Source: Phycisphaerales bacterium
GTDB taxonomy: Bacteria > Planctomycetota > Phycisphaerae > Phycisphaerales > SM1A02
NCBI GenBank assembly: GCA_014238125.1
Contig: JABABS010000011.1
Coordinates: 53,838-117,837 of the forward strand
Direction: 5' to 3'
Length of the DNA: 64,000 bases
The translations under genes and the position numbers were made by a program. The notes beneath the pieces were generated by a model. The model saw only the letters and a program-made list of their open reading frames with translations, was not told where the DNA came from and did no database searches. The number at the start of each line of letters is the position of its first letter. Position 1 is the first letter of the stretch. Of this stretch, positions 1 to 8,946 are shown piece by piece.

Positions 1-65
1 GGAGTATTGCAACCTCTGACAAAGGGAGGAACAGGCCGCTGTAGCAGTCTGCTATTCAGCTATAA

Positions 66-266
66 CTAAGCCGCAGGGCGACGTGTAATGACAGCTGGGG
101 TATCACTCATTCGAACCCAACCACGAGTTCCTCGTGGCTCTAAGGTGATAAGAAGGTGTTCGTAGTATCGTCGTAATGCTGATAGATCGAATCCAGAGAG
201 CCAATCAATTGGAGCAGTGGGGTTTAAGCGGCAAATTGCGTCGATAACTTGATTTTTTGTAAGCAT
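66..266 (-). CDS. small conserved hypothetical protein (66 aa)
   Basis: I read this as a 66-residue soluble protein with no signal peptide or membrane segment. It resembles, from memory, a short planctomycete family of unknown function with the pattern N-P-T-A ... F ... L ... Y-x-x-H-L in its first 45 residues; here this reads LNPTAP, then a hydrophobic/acidic helix ending in YYEHLL. An upstream in-frame ATG at 347 exists, but the ATG at 266 is preceded by GGAAGG at about the right distance, so I chose it. The gene stands alone, with no close neighbour upstream in the visible sequence. I cannot give it a function. Confidence 0.6.
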   Translation of the reverse strand: MLTKNQVIDAICRLNPTAPIDWLSGFDLSALRRYYEHLLITLEPRGTRGWVRMSDTPAVITRRPAA

Positions 267-399
267 TGATGATTCCTTCCATATGTTGCGATAAAAATGA
301 GATCGGGAAGTTCTATCTAATCTCTGTATTTGATAACAAATCAACATGACGTGATTTTAAGGCTGATTTCTAGAACATACGATTGGTTGTGCACCTATA

Positions 400-431
400 G
401 AAACAACACCCACAAGATATTGTGGGTGTTG
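400..431 (-). terminator. rho-independent terminator after the acetolactate-decarboxylase-like gene
   Basis: A perfect 12-bp stem (404-415 with 420-431) encloses a 4-nt loop. On the minus strand it is followed only by a short TTT run, so it may be a moderate terminator. It lies 44 bp past the stop codon at 475, which fits the end of the sod/lipoprotein transcript. Confidence 0.6.
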
Positions 432-474
432 GTCTTAATGGACTCAAAAGTTTTTTTTAAAGAAGAATCGGACG

Positions 475-1182
475 TTACATAGACGGTACAAAAATCGTTG
501 ATCCCAGGAGAACTTCGATGGTATCGAGATGACCTGAAACGACTTCTTTTCCAGATGTAACAATTCCGTGCATGTGTATGTTCGATCCGTGATGTGTCAT
601 CACGCCCTCTTGGTTCTTCGCAAAGAAGCCAACTACTAAGATGTCAGTTTCTTTACCGTGTAAGCGCCAAGGCTGATCTTCCTTAGGGAGATCAAGTGAT
701 GCAATCGGACAAAAACCGTTGATGACATGCATGTCGAAGCTGCTTTTTATTGCGTGCATATAAAAAGGGAATGGTTTATCTACATCAACTCCATTTCTTT
801 TTGCGATAGTTTCGACTGCGGATTCAAAATCCATATTTTCTGGAATTGTGTCCTTTGCCCAATTTTTTACGTACGCTACAGTAAGCAAAGTTGCAGACTG
901 GTCTGCTAACCCTGTAGTTGAAGAGGTCGTTACACCATCTGGTGTTGTTGCAACGAGTATTTGACCATCAACTATAGTGATTTCGCCTTCAAGATTTGTT
1001 AATGCGCCAACAGCAAAAGCGTGGGGTTTAGAAGATATTTCCTTAAACGTAATACGACTTTGCGTGTTGCCCATTCTAAGCACATCTCGCATGCCACCAT
1101 GTTGTTCAACAAATTGGTTTGTTTTACCGCATCCAACAAGAACAAATGAAGCAATTATTATGAATCGCAAGAGCAAGAACAT
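475..1182 (-). CDS. lipoprotein with alpha-acetolactate decarboxylase-like domain
   Basis: The 235-residue product begins with a hydrophobic helix ending in the lipobox VLVGC (Cys18), so it should be exported and lipid-anchored. The rest matches the acetolactate decarboxylase family (PF03306): [13 protein letters not shown] near residue 57, a VDGQ turn near 72, [10 protein letters not shown] near 140, and a C-terminal zinc-binding pattern HMH (203, 205) with H218 in a GHLD motif, as in family members where three histidines bind zinc. Known family members are cytosolic enzymes that make acetoin; a lipoprotein form is unusual and its substrate here is unknown. A TTG at 1188 could also start the frame, but ATG 1182 is preferred. 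The start lies inside the end of sod (25-bp overlap), which points to translational coupling. Confidence 0.7.
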   Translation of the reverse strand: MFLLLRFIIIASFVLVGCGKTNQFVEQHGGMRDVLRMGNTQSRITFKEISSKPHAFAVGALTNLEGEITIVDGQILVATTPDGVTTSSTTGLADQSATLLTVAYVKNWAKDTIPENMDFESAVETIAKRNGVDVDKPFPFYMHAIKSSFDMHVINGFCPIASLDLPKEDQPWRLHGKETDILVVGFFAKNQEGVMTHHGSNIHMHGIVTSGKEVVSGHLDTIEVLLGSTIFVPSM

Positions 1183-1814
1183 CCGCAATTATCTGTTGCA
1201 GCACCGTAGAGTGCTGCAACAGCTGCCCAATTAACAACATCCCACCATGCGGAAACATAATCTGGCCTGCGATTTTGATAAAGTAAGTAGTACGCATGTT
1301 CCCAAACGTCTAACCCAAGAATTGGCGTGTTGCCGCACATTCCGGCATCTGTCATAAGAGGATTATCTTGATTTGGAGATGAGCACACACAAAGTTTTCC
1401 AGCATCATCAACGGTGAGCCATGCCCAGCCAGAACCAAAACGGGTAGCGGCTGCGTTGGCAAACTCATCTTTTAGTTTGTCCAAAGAGCCGAATGTTTCA
1501 TTAATTGCAGCAGCAAGCGATCCAGAAGGTTCACCACCACCTTTGCCATTCATGATTTTCCAAAAGAAAGTGTGATTCCAATGACCGCCACCATTATTTC
1601 GTACGGCGCCTCTGATATTGTCAGGAAGTGCGTTTAGATTTTTGCAAAGATCATCTATTGATACGTCTTCCCATTGCGTGCCTTCCACTGCAGCATTCAA
1701 CTTTGCAACATATGCTGCGTGGTGTTTGGTGTAATGGATTTGCATCGTCTTCGCATCAATATACGGCTCAAGTGCATCGAAGGCGTAAGGTAATTCTAGT
1801 TGTGTAAATGTCAT
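1158..1814 (-). CDS. sodB: superoxide dismutase, Fe/Mn family
   Basis: This cytosolic-type enzyme (218 aa, no signal peptide) dismutates superoxide to oxygen and hydrogen peroxide. The four metal ligands are visible: H27, H81 (in HWNHTFFW), D169 and H173 (in DVWEHAYY). The GGGHWNH context leans towards the Mn or cambialistic type, but metal choice cannot be settled from this. ATG 1814 has AAGGAA about 9 nt upstream; a longer frame reaching 1919 has no support. Oddly, the protein ends in a short cysteine tail with Cys at 210, 212, 214 and 216, which ordinary Fe/Mn SODs lack. The next gene starts inside its 3' end, and the FG-GAP gene ends 19 bp upstream. Symbol sodB versus sodA is uncertain. 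Confidence 0.93.
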   Translation of the reverse strand: MTFTQLELPYAFDALEPYIDAKTMQIHYTKHHAAYVAKLNAAVEGTQWEDVSIDDLCKNLNALPDNIRGAVRNNGGGHWNHTFFWKIMNGKGGGEPSGSLAAAINETFGSLDKLKDEFANAAATRFGSGWAWLTVDDAGKLCVCSSPNQDNPLMTDAGMCGNTPILGLDVWEHAYYLLYQNRRPDYVSAWWDVVNWAAVAALYGAATDNCGCSCSCDS

Positions 1815-1833
1815 TGTTGTAGTTCCTTTTATA

Positions 1834-3474
1834 TTATTGTACTTGTTGGAGCAAAGAATGAAAACCAAGATCGAAAGATTCATACGTACTTCTTGATCCA
1901 TCGGGCCAATAAACGTCAATGTCCTTTATTTGCTTTTGGTTGCCTAATCCAATGTGAACTCGAGGGTCATTTGCCGCCATATAACTCCAAGAGGACTGAG
2001 CAGCAAAAGATATTCGGTTTTCACCAACTGTTGCAGTTACAAGGGCACCAATGGCAGGCTTATTATGGGCGTCTCGGAGTGCGAGGGTAATAAAATTACC
2101 TTTATTTTCTGTAGTATTAATCAGTAGATATGCAGGCGCATCACGATTAATTACTAGAACATCTACAAAACCATCATTATTAACATCACCAAAAACAGCG
2201 GCTCTGCTCGTGTGAACTAAATTGGGATCCATCGCGCCCTCTAATAGCTCCCAACCACCAACTTGCCCGCGTAGAAGATAATTTTCCTCAGCATATGGAT
2301 CGGCAGTCCGCGGGGTACCTATTTCTTGAACAAGACCATTTGCTTCAAATAAATCTAACTTGCCATCGTTGTTAAAATCGACCCAGCCCAAACCAAAACG
2401 GGTGGCATGTCTGGTGCTTGTTCTGATTCCATGTGAGGCAGTTACGTCAGTGAAAAAGTTACCATCGTTGCGATGTAATGAATCACTTTCTCCCGTGATG
2501 TTACAAACAAGAATATCTAAATCACCATCGAAGTCAAAATCGGCACTGGTTAAACCCATTCCTGCTTTAGGTTGCCCCTCATCATCAAGGGCGCATCCAC
2601 GCATGGACGCAACATCGGTAAAAGTCCAATTCCCATTATTCATCCAAAGCTGATCTGCCATCCCATCATTGGCAACAAATATATCAATGAGTCCATCACC
2701 GGTGTAATCATTGCACAGAACACCGAGCCCAGTACCCAAACGAGTGCCAATGCCTGCTTTCTCTGATAATTCAGTAAATGTTCCATCGCCATTGTTTCTA
2801 TAGAGAAGATCTCTTGCAGGAGCCATATAATTAGTTGGTGAACAATAAGCCAATTTGCCCCTTGCATTAAAACAATCTAAATCTAAACCATCAGACCACA
2901 CCAAATAATTAGTCGCGTAAAGATCAAGATCGCCATCCTTATCGAAGTCCGCAAAGGAAGTACTCGCACCCCAACCTGAATCGCCAACTCCTGCTTGATC
3001 TGTAACATCTTCGAATGTCCCGTCTCCATTGTTTTGAAGTAATGCATTGTTGCCAACATTTGTAATATAGATGTCTACAAATGAATCATTGTTGTAGTCA
3101 CCAATAGCAACCCCCATGCCATACCCCGTGTTTCCTGTATTGCTTTGTGCGGTTACATCGACAAAATTCCCGTCATCATTTCGAAAAAGCACATTGGACT
3201 CAGTTTTTGGAGAACCGAGGTGTCCTCCTTGGATAAAATACAAATCAAGATCGCCATCATTGTCATAGTCAAGCATTGCAGCTCCGCCACCAATTATTTC
3301 TGGCATATTAAATTTGCCAGTATCTCCACTAATCCACGTAAAATTTATGCCCCTTGATTGTGCTTCATCAACTAGCCATGGCTTTTTTATTTCTACCTCT
3401 GGCTGCACTTGAGGCTTTGTGTTTGAATCGCATCCAATAAGCAAAAGTGAAATACAAGTTAATCGTTTCATCAT
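1834..3474 (-). CDS. FG-GAP/VCBS repeat lipoprotein with ASPIC/UnbV C-terminal domain (CRTAC1-like)
   Basis: The 546-residue product has a lipobox, LLLIGC, with Cys15. It then runs through a beta-propeller of FG-GAP/VCBS repeats, each carrying a calcium loop such as [44 protein letters not shown] and [11 protein letters not shown], from about residue 60 to 450. The last ~90 residues match the ASPIC/UnbV domain ([10 protein letters not shown] ... IDVYWPDGS). Proteins of this architecture are abundant in planctomycetes and are exported; their ligand is usually unknown. The start overlaps the stop of the TPR lipoprotein gene by 4 bp (ATGA), so the pair is translationally coupled and probably works together at the cell envelope. 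Confidence 0.88.
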   Translation of the reverse strand: MMKRLTCISLLLIGCDSNTKPQVQPEVEIKKPWLVDEAQSRGINFTWISGDTGKFNMPEIIGGGAAMLDYDNDGDLDLYFIQGGHLGSPKTESNVLFRNDDGNFVDVTAQSNTGNTGYGMGVAIGDYNNDSFVDIYITNVGNNALLQNNGDGTFEDVTDQAGVGDSGWGASTSFADFDKDGDLDLYATNYLVWSDGLDLDCFNARGKLAYCSPTNYMAPARDLLYRNNGDGTFTELSEKAGIGTRLGTGLGVLCNDYTGDGLIDIFVANDGMADQLWMNNGNWTFTDVASMRGCALDDEGQPKAGMGLTSADFDFDGDLDILVCNITGESDSLHRNDGNFFTDVTASHGIRTSTRHATRFGLGWVDFNNDGKLDLFEANGLVQEIGTPRTADPYAEENYLLRGQVGGWELLEGAMDPNLVHTSRAAVFGDVNNDGFVDVLVINRDAPAYLLINTTENKGNFITLALRDAHNKPAIGALVTATVGENRISFAAQSSWSYMAANDPRVHIGLGNQKQIKDIDVYWPDGSRSTYESFDLGFHSLLQQVQ

Positions 3475-4832
3475 TTCACGCCTTGTTTAGTGAGAAAGTT
3501 TGCTGCTCTTACAAGGTTCGGATCATTAGGAAACCGGGAAAGTGCATTGTTCAAAACTTGTTTAGCCTCCGAAGTTTGCCCATTGTTAAAAAGAGCAATT
3601 ACAAGTCCGCCAATGGCAAGGGTTCCATCTGGAGAAATGCGCAATGCAAAATTAAATTGCTCGATAGCTTTATCGCTTTTACCAAGATCAAGATATGCCA
3701 AACCGAGCATCTCACGATCATTTGGGTCGTTAGATCCTATAGAAATTGCTCGTTCAAAATACGTTGCTGCTTCATGTACCTTTCTAGTTTGAAACGCAAT
3801 GTTTCCTGCAAGTGCTTGTGCTCTTGCATTTGCGGGTTCTAGTTCGATTGCCTTTTGAACATATTGAGAGGCTAGCTCAAGTTCATTTTTATGTAAAAGA
3901 AGAAGTGCCATATTCATTTGCGAAGTTGCGTGGTTTGGGTTCCATCTGATTGATGCAGTGCACGTTGTGTACGCATTATCAATTTGACCAAGTTGCATTT
4001 GTACGGTTGCTAAGTTTGTAAGAACGGCGGCATTTCTAGGGTTAGTTCTTGCTAATATTTGCAGATCGCCTAATGCTCCTACAATGTCGCCATCGTCAAG
4101 TTTTGCAATTGCCCGTGTAATAGATGCAGCAAAGCCTCTTTGATAAGTGGTCATTTCTAGTAACCAAGGGTCGTCCCATTTAGGGGGACCCTTAACTATT
4201 TCTTGGAGTAGAGGCGCTGCTTTTTCGAAGTCTCCTGCCCTCTGATACGAAGTTCCTAAAAGATAACTTAAGTAGGGATGATTTCCACCACGGTCTCTAA
4301 TTTCTTCAAGAATCTGCACTGCTTGGCTAGGTTTATTTTGTTGTAACCAAGCCCTTGCAAGTCCAACCATCGCGGCAACTGCAGTTTTATCAATTTCGAG
4401 TGCTTTTTTAAAATGCAATTCTGCTTCTTCAATTTTTCCAAGATCAATCAACCAAAACCCAGATCTCCAATACGCAGGGGCGTAGTTTTCATACTGAGAA
4501 CAACTCTCAAGAGCTTGTTTATATTCCCCAATTGTTGCCAAGGTAATTGCGAGCCAATAGTTTGTCTTCGTTGGAGTGTTTGGAAGTTTAGCAGCAGCTT
4601 GATACGAAAGGGCAGCCTCTTCATAGAGACCGTGCGCTTGAAGGTAGAGTCCAAGGGTTGTCAAATCTTGCGAAGATTGAGATGTTTCTAATTTTTTAAC
4701 CGCATCGGTAATAGCAATGCCCGCTTCTTGGGTGAGTCTAGTGAAATCAATCTCAGGGATATGTACTTCCTTTGAAGATTTCTCACATCCAAAATGAAGT
4801 AAAACAAAAAGTGTAAAAAATAACCAGCGCAT
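3471..4832 (-). CDS. TPR-repeat lipoprotein
   Basis: This 453-residue protein starts with a signal sequence and lipobox LLHFGC (Cys16). The mature part is a chain of tetratricopeptide repeats with the usual A-x-x-x-Y-x-x-A-L pattern, for instance YQAAAKLP, HFKKALEID, YTTCTASIRWNP, YVQKAIELEP and QFNFALRISPDG. TPRs bind proteins, so it may hold an envelope partner, plausibly the FG-GAP lipoprotein whose start codon it overlaps. A longer frame starting at 5012 would run through the upstream gene and lose the lipobox, so ATG 4832, 4 bp after the upstream stop, is preferred. I do not recognise a specific family. Confidence 0.85.
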   Translation of the reverse strand: MRWLFFTLFVLLHFGCEKSSKEVHIPEIDFTRLTQEAGIAITDAVKKLETSQSSQDLTTLGLYLQAHGLYEEAALSYQAAAKLPNTPTKTNYWLAITLATIGEYKQALESCSQYENYAPAYWRSGFWLIDLGKIEEAELHFKKALEIDKTAVAAMVGLARAWLQQNKPSQAVQILEEIRDRGGNHPYLSYLLGTSYQRAGDFEKAAPLLQEIVKGPPKWDDPWLLEMTTYQRGFAASITRAIAKLDDGDIVGALGDLQILARTNPRNAAVLTNLATVQMQLGQIDNAYTTCTASIRWNPNHATSQMNMALLLLHKNELELASQYVQKAIELEPANARAQALAGNIAFQTRKVHEAATYFERAISIGSNDPNDREMLGLAYLDLGKSDKAIEQFNFALRISPDGTLAIGGLVIALFNNGQTSEAKQVLNNALSRFPNDPNLVRAANFLTKQGVK

Positions 4833-4836
4833 ATAG

Positions 4837-5976
4837 TTATTGTAGAGTAGTTGTAGAAATTGGTTCACCGCATTCGGGACACAGTTTTTTATCTGTTCCG
4901 CTAAGGTCATATTCACACGCTCTGCAGTTTGGGGACTCAAATAGTACCTTGAAATGTAAATTGCAAGTAGGGCAAGTACTTTTTCCTTGTTGAAGAATAA
5001 TTTTATCTTCACATCTTGGACAAATAGCGTGCAAAGGAACCGAACTTTGTACCACGTACATACTCATCGTTAATACTTGAGTTATAAAAACAGCAAGTAC
5101 TGAAGTTCCGCCAAGAATTGATGAAGAAATTGCAAACTGGAACAGGATGCCAGATTCATTACCCGTAAGATCAGTCCACGCATATGCAAAACAGAATGCT
5201 AGTGCAAGGGAGGCTATTGTAGTTGCCGCAACTTCTGATTTCCTAATTGCGTACGCTTCTCTCCTTAGATTCAAAAGGTACCAAAGCGAGATGAAACATG
5301 GAATCCAACCAATAATAAAGATTGCTGCTAAGGGTATTGAATTTTCTTTCCAATCGTTAACTGTTACTCCATACCACTGCCAAATAACACAGGTAATTGT
5401 TAATAAGATTAGCGCTGGAACTGATTTGGGCCACCGCAGGAGCAGCAAGACAGAAACTGGGGAACACCACGCAATGGGAATTGCAATTGCTTCAATGTAA
5501 TTATAGGTACCAATTGCTCCTCTCCAAATATCAAAAATCCAAAGAACAATTAGTAATGTCCAACAGAACATCAGAAAATAACCAGAAAGTTTCCATTGTT
5601 TATTTGTAATTAATCTAGCGCCAATGGTGAGGGGAATGCCGCAAAAAAATACAACAACTGAAGTTAGTGCCAAATGGCCAATCGCCTTATTACTAACAAG
5701 CGCAATTTCATCTAGCCAAATAGTGAAATAAATCAGAGTCAAAACAATGCAGATGATGAGTCCAATCGCTGCTCCAAACGGACGAGTCTTTGGATTTTCT
5801 AGTCCTTTTATAGCAATAAGCATAAAACCAGCACTTATACCAGTTGCAATGGCAGTGCCTAGTAACCGTCCAAGGATGCTAGAGTTTGTAGGGGCAAAAA
5901 CAGCAATAATACCCGTCAGCGAAGCAAATGCAAGAGAGTAATAAAGCACGCGGATCGCGACTAACCGATAATTCAT
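4837..5976 (-). CDS. polytopic membrane protein with C-terminal double zinc ribbon
   Basis: The 379-residue product has roughly nine or ten hydrophobic segments over residues 10-310 and then a cytosolic-looking tail with two zinc-ribbon halves: CPRC ... CPTC around 320-340 and CRAC ... CPEC around 353-368. The latter resembles the short Cys4 ribbons that planctomycetes attach to many membrane proteins (pattern C-x-x-C-x-Y-D-L-x-x). No transport or catalytic motif is visible. It precedes the TPR lipoprotein by 4 bp and so belongs to the same transcript as the TPR/FG-GAP pair. Function unknown; a role in assembling or supporting that pair is only a guess. Confidence 0.75.
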   Translation of the reverse strand: MNYRLVAIRVLYYSLAFASLTGIIAVFAPTNSSILGRLLGTAIATGISAGFMLIAIKGLENPKTRPFGAAIGLIICIVLTLIYFTIWLDEIALVSNKAIGHLALTSVVVFFCGIPLTIGARLITNKQWKLSGYFLMFCWTLLIVLWIFDIWRGAIGTYNYIEAIAIPIAWCSPVSVLLLLRWPKSVPALILLTITCVIWQWYGVTVNDWKENSIPLAAIFIIGWIPCFISLWYLLNLRREAYAIRKSEVAATTIASLALAFCFAYAWTDLTGNESGILFQFAISSSILGGTSVLAVFITQVLTMSMYVVQSSVPLHAICPRCEDKIILQQGKSTCPTCNLHFKVLFESPNCRACEYDLSGTDKKLCPECGEPISTTTLQ

Positions 5977-6000
5977 AGTCGCATAGTAACGACAAGTACG

Positions 6001-8754
6001 CTATTGAATGCAAATTGAGAGATCATCGATATCGTCAGGGTCGAGTTGAAACCAGCCACTGCCGTCATTTGTCGAAGAGGTGCCATCACCATTGGGTGAG
6101 CACATCCACAAGAACCAACAATCTAACCCATCGCTGTTCGATTGAACTGAAATATGATCAAATGCCGCAGTAGAAATTTCAAACTCGTATTGAATGAGTT
6201 CGTACTCGCCACCAAAAATTTCACCTGTTGGCGTCCTTGTAGGAGTAAACGAAAGCACTTGATCTAAAATCGATCCTGGTAAACCTGCGCCATCATCTGC
6301 AAACGTTGTTATTTTAAATGTATTCAAGTTGTTGCATGATTGCCAGCCACCAAGGTTGGCTGCTTCAATACCCCAGATAGTGAATGAACTCATCGCCGAA
6401 ACTTGTACGTTGGCAGCAGATTCATAAAAGTAATCATTTGTCGGATCGTCAGCAGACGAACGGGCTTGCCATGCGTCGCTGTTTGCGTAGGGACTTTGAC
6501 TCACAGATGCGTTTGGGCAGAGAGGCTCTTGGCAAACAATGTTTACGCAAAACGTATCCGTTGTCCAAGCACCTGAAAGTGATTGGCAATCTGATTCACT
6601 CATTTCACCCACACAATCACCTAGGACACAGCATCCACCAAACGCATCAACGCCGGTAGGCAAAATAGAGATCGTGCCAATACCTACAGCAGCTTTCCAT
6701 CCACCAACTCGAAGAAAATACGTTTCACCAGAAATGAGGTCGTACTCGAGTGAGGAGTAGAGTGGTTGGCAGCCAGTTTCGGTATTTCCATCACCGCTGC
6801 ATGAAACTTGGCTCGCCGCATCGGAGCAATTCCCTTGATAGAGAACGATTGAAGTGTCATAACTATTTGGATCACATGTACTAAATCGGTACATTGCATT
6901 TGATGGCGCTATAAACGAATACCAGATGTCAGGGCTACAAACATACTGACCGAAATCATCAAATCCACACCACATCAGGTTCAGACATCCTGCGTCATCG
7001 GTCTGCAAAGGGCTTGAGGTTGCGAGTGTTGTGTCAAAAAGAGTTTGTCCAACAAATATCTCCTCTGCAGTCGAGCAATGGTCATTTGCAGGTGGCTCTG
7101 GTAACGCACACAAATCAAGCTCATCGCACGTTGATCCAACCATGAAAATCCCGCCAAAGAGGAGGCAACTTGCTGAATCGAATTCTGGCATGCAGTTTTC
7201 ATTTAAACAGCAGACCCCATCACCAGAAGGTGGCGGTGTAATTGTTAGAGTTCCGATGCCAACACTTTCCCCATTCCAGGAACCAATTCGGATGTAATAT
7301 GTTTCACCAATATCAACGTTGTAAACGATTGAAGAGTAAAACGCTTGACAGCCAGATGGGTCAATATCGCTATCACCGTTGCAAGCAACTTGATCATTTG
7401 GTTCGCAGCCTGCCTCGTACAGTGCAAGTGAAGTATCGTAAGAATCATAGTCACACGTTGTGAACGTGGTTGGACCAGCAGCAGTGGGGATATAGATATA
7501 CCAACCATCTCTTGAATTGTTCCAGTCAAAATTAGTGCCCCAGCAAGTCCAACTCGATCCGTTGTGATACCCACTACTACTTGGTTCAGGAACACTTGGT
7601 GTCATCATTGAGGTATCAAACGGGTTCGCGCCCTCATAGACTTGTGTTGGGTCATTGCATTCATCTCCTTCGAGCATACAGATGACTGTAGCGCAAAAAG
7701 AATCATTCCCACGGTAGATTCCGCCAAGTTTCCCGCAGGACCACGTGGTGACATCGTCAATGCATTCAGTTTCGCTAAGGCAACAAGCACCAATTCCACA
7801 TTCCTCAAAAATGCAATACGTGCCTTCTCCAAGGAATAGGCCTCCCGTGGACTCGCAAATATCGCTTCGCATGTCATCTGTACACACACCTGTATCAAAG
7901 CAACAGGCACCTATCGGTGTGCAGTCGTATACGTAGCCCCATTCGCTAATTACGCGTAGAAGATCTTCGACATCAACGCAGCAATCGCCTACAGGTAAGG
8001 GCGCAACATCGCCCGCTGGACGATACGATCCATCACCGCATTCTCCCCAGTGATCGATGATGGCAAGAAGGTCACCAATAGCAACGACTGTGTCGCCATC
8101 TATATCAGCAGCGCAATAGGACAAATCTAAAATGCAAGGATCAATGGCTACATCATTTTCTAAACGGTACGCGAGTTCGAAAGATATCTCCCCTTGGATG
8201 CCATTCCCAAAACCGTTGTCTGGATTTGCCCAAATTGCAGGAATTGCATCACCGATGAGTGACTCGGCAATTCCAACTTGCCCAGCAGTAGTGATTGGAT
8301 TTGTACAAACGATGCCAAAGTAGTAATCACCTGTTTCAATTGTGAAATCTGTGGAAATTGATGCTAAGAAACCAAAACCAAGCCACTGGGGCTCAATGAT
8401 CACATCAGCAGGATCTACGTCAACAGAAAATACATCACCTATCAGATTCTGAGAAGCTGCTACTGGTGACGAGTACAAGTTAAGCTGATAGTTTGAAATT
8501 GAACTTGGGTCAATGAAACCGATCCAACCCATAAGAATAGTTTCCGTTTTTGTTACAGATGCCGAACTTGAGATTGATATATTGTCTGCTGCGACGATGT
8601 CGTAGGGTTCATAGATAGAATCGAAATCTTGGCTCACATACCCTGTTGTTCCAACTCCTGACCCATCCATTGGGCCAATTTGATCAAATAAAGGAACGCC
8701 AAATGAAGAAGTTGCCAACAGGGTGAGCCCGAGAATTGCCGAATAAATGTGCAT
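6001..8754 (-). CDS. large secreted modular protein: DQIG domain, dockerin pair, four six-Cys modules, two PPC-like domains
   Basis: The 917-residue product opens with a signal peptide (MHIYSAILGLTLLATSSFG). Then come a ~180-residue domain opening with DQIG and ending near AYRL, a dockerin-like pair (DIDGDTVVAIGDLLAIIDHW, then a CCVDVEDLLRVISEWG half), two six-Cys modules, a PPC-like beta-sandwich (YDTSLALY ... YYIRIGSWNG), another Cys module, a second PPC-like copy, a fourth Cys module and a unique C-terminal ~170 residues. ATG 8754 has AGGAGA seven bases upstream; the frame open to 8784 is not needed. It is paralogous to the genes at 8947-11676 and 62282-64000. Probably surface-bound or extracellular and disulphide-rich. 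No catalytic motif is visible. Confidence 0.82.
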   Translation of the reverse strand: MHIYSAILGLTLLATSSFGVPLFDQIGPMDGSGVGTTGYVSQDFDSIYEPYDIVAADNISISSSASVTKTETILMGWIGFIDPSSISNYQLNLYSSPVAASQNLIGDVFSVDVDPADVIIEPQWLGFGFLASISTDFTIETGDYYFGIVCTNPITTAGQVGIAESLIGDAIPAIWANPDNGFGNGIQGEISFELAYRLENDVAIDPCILDLSYCAADIDGDTVVAIGDLLAIIDHWGECGDGSYRPAGDVAPLPVGDCCVDVEDLLRVISEWGYVYDCTPIGACCFDTGVCTDDMRSDICESTGGLFLGEGTYCIFEECGIGACCLSETECIDDVTTWSCGKLGGIYRGNDSFCATVICMLEGDECNDPTQVYEGANPFDTSMMTPSVPEPSSSGYHNGSSWTCWGTNFDWNNSRDGWYIYIPTAAGPTTFTTCDYDSYDTSLALYEAGCEPNDQVACNGDSDIDPSGCQAFYSSIVYNVDIGETYYIRIGSWNGESVGIGTLTITPPPSGDGVCCLNENCMPEFDSASCLLFGGIFMVGSTCDELDLCALPEPPANDHCSTAEEIFVGQTLFDTTLATSSPLQTDDAGCLNLMWCGFDDFGQYVCSPDIWYSFIAPSNAMYRFSTCDPNSYDTSIVLYQGNCSDAASQVSCSGDGNTETGCQPLYSSLEYDLISGETYFLRVGGWKAAVGIGTISILPTGVDAFGGCCVLGDCVGEMSESDCQSLSGAWTTDTFCVNIVCQEPLCPNASVSQSPYANSDAWQARSSADDPTNDYFYESAANVQVSAMSSFTIWGIEAANLGGWQSCNNLNTFKITTFADDGAGLPGSILDQVLSFTPTRTPTGEIFGGEYELIQYEFEISTAAFDHISVQSNSDGLDCWFLWMCSPNGDGTSSTNDGSGWFQLDPDDIDDLSICIQ

Positions 8755-8870
8755 ATATAGTTCTCCTGCTCTTAGTGTAGTCAACTGCTTGGTTTGAACA
8801 ACAAAAACTTCTGTTTTTTCGCGTAATTTTCACTTTTTGGGGTTTTACAATGAACTCCCCACGAGGTAAA

Positions 8871-8905
8871 TAAAAAACAGCCCCCCGACAAGAGTCGGGG
8901 GGCTG
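8871..8905 (-). terminator. strong rho-independent terminator
   Basis: An 11-bp GC-rich perfect stem (8878-8888 with 8895-8905) and 6-nt loop are followed on the minus strand by TTTTTTA. It lies 42 bp past the stop codon of the 8947-11676 gene and would separate it from the next paralogue. Confidence 0.9.
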
Positions 8906-8946
8906 CGTGAAATCTCAATGAGATTTGGTCACTTGACTACAACTGA

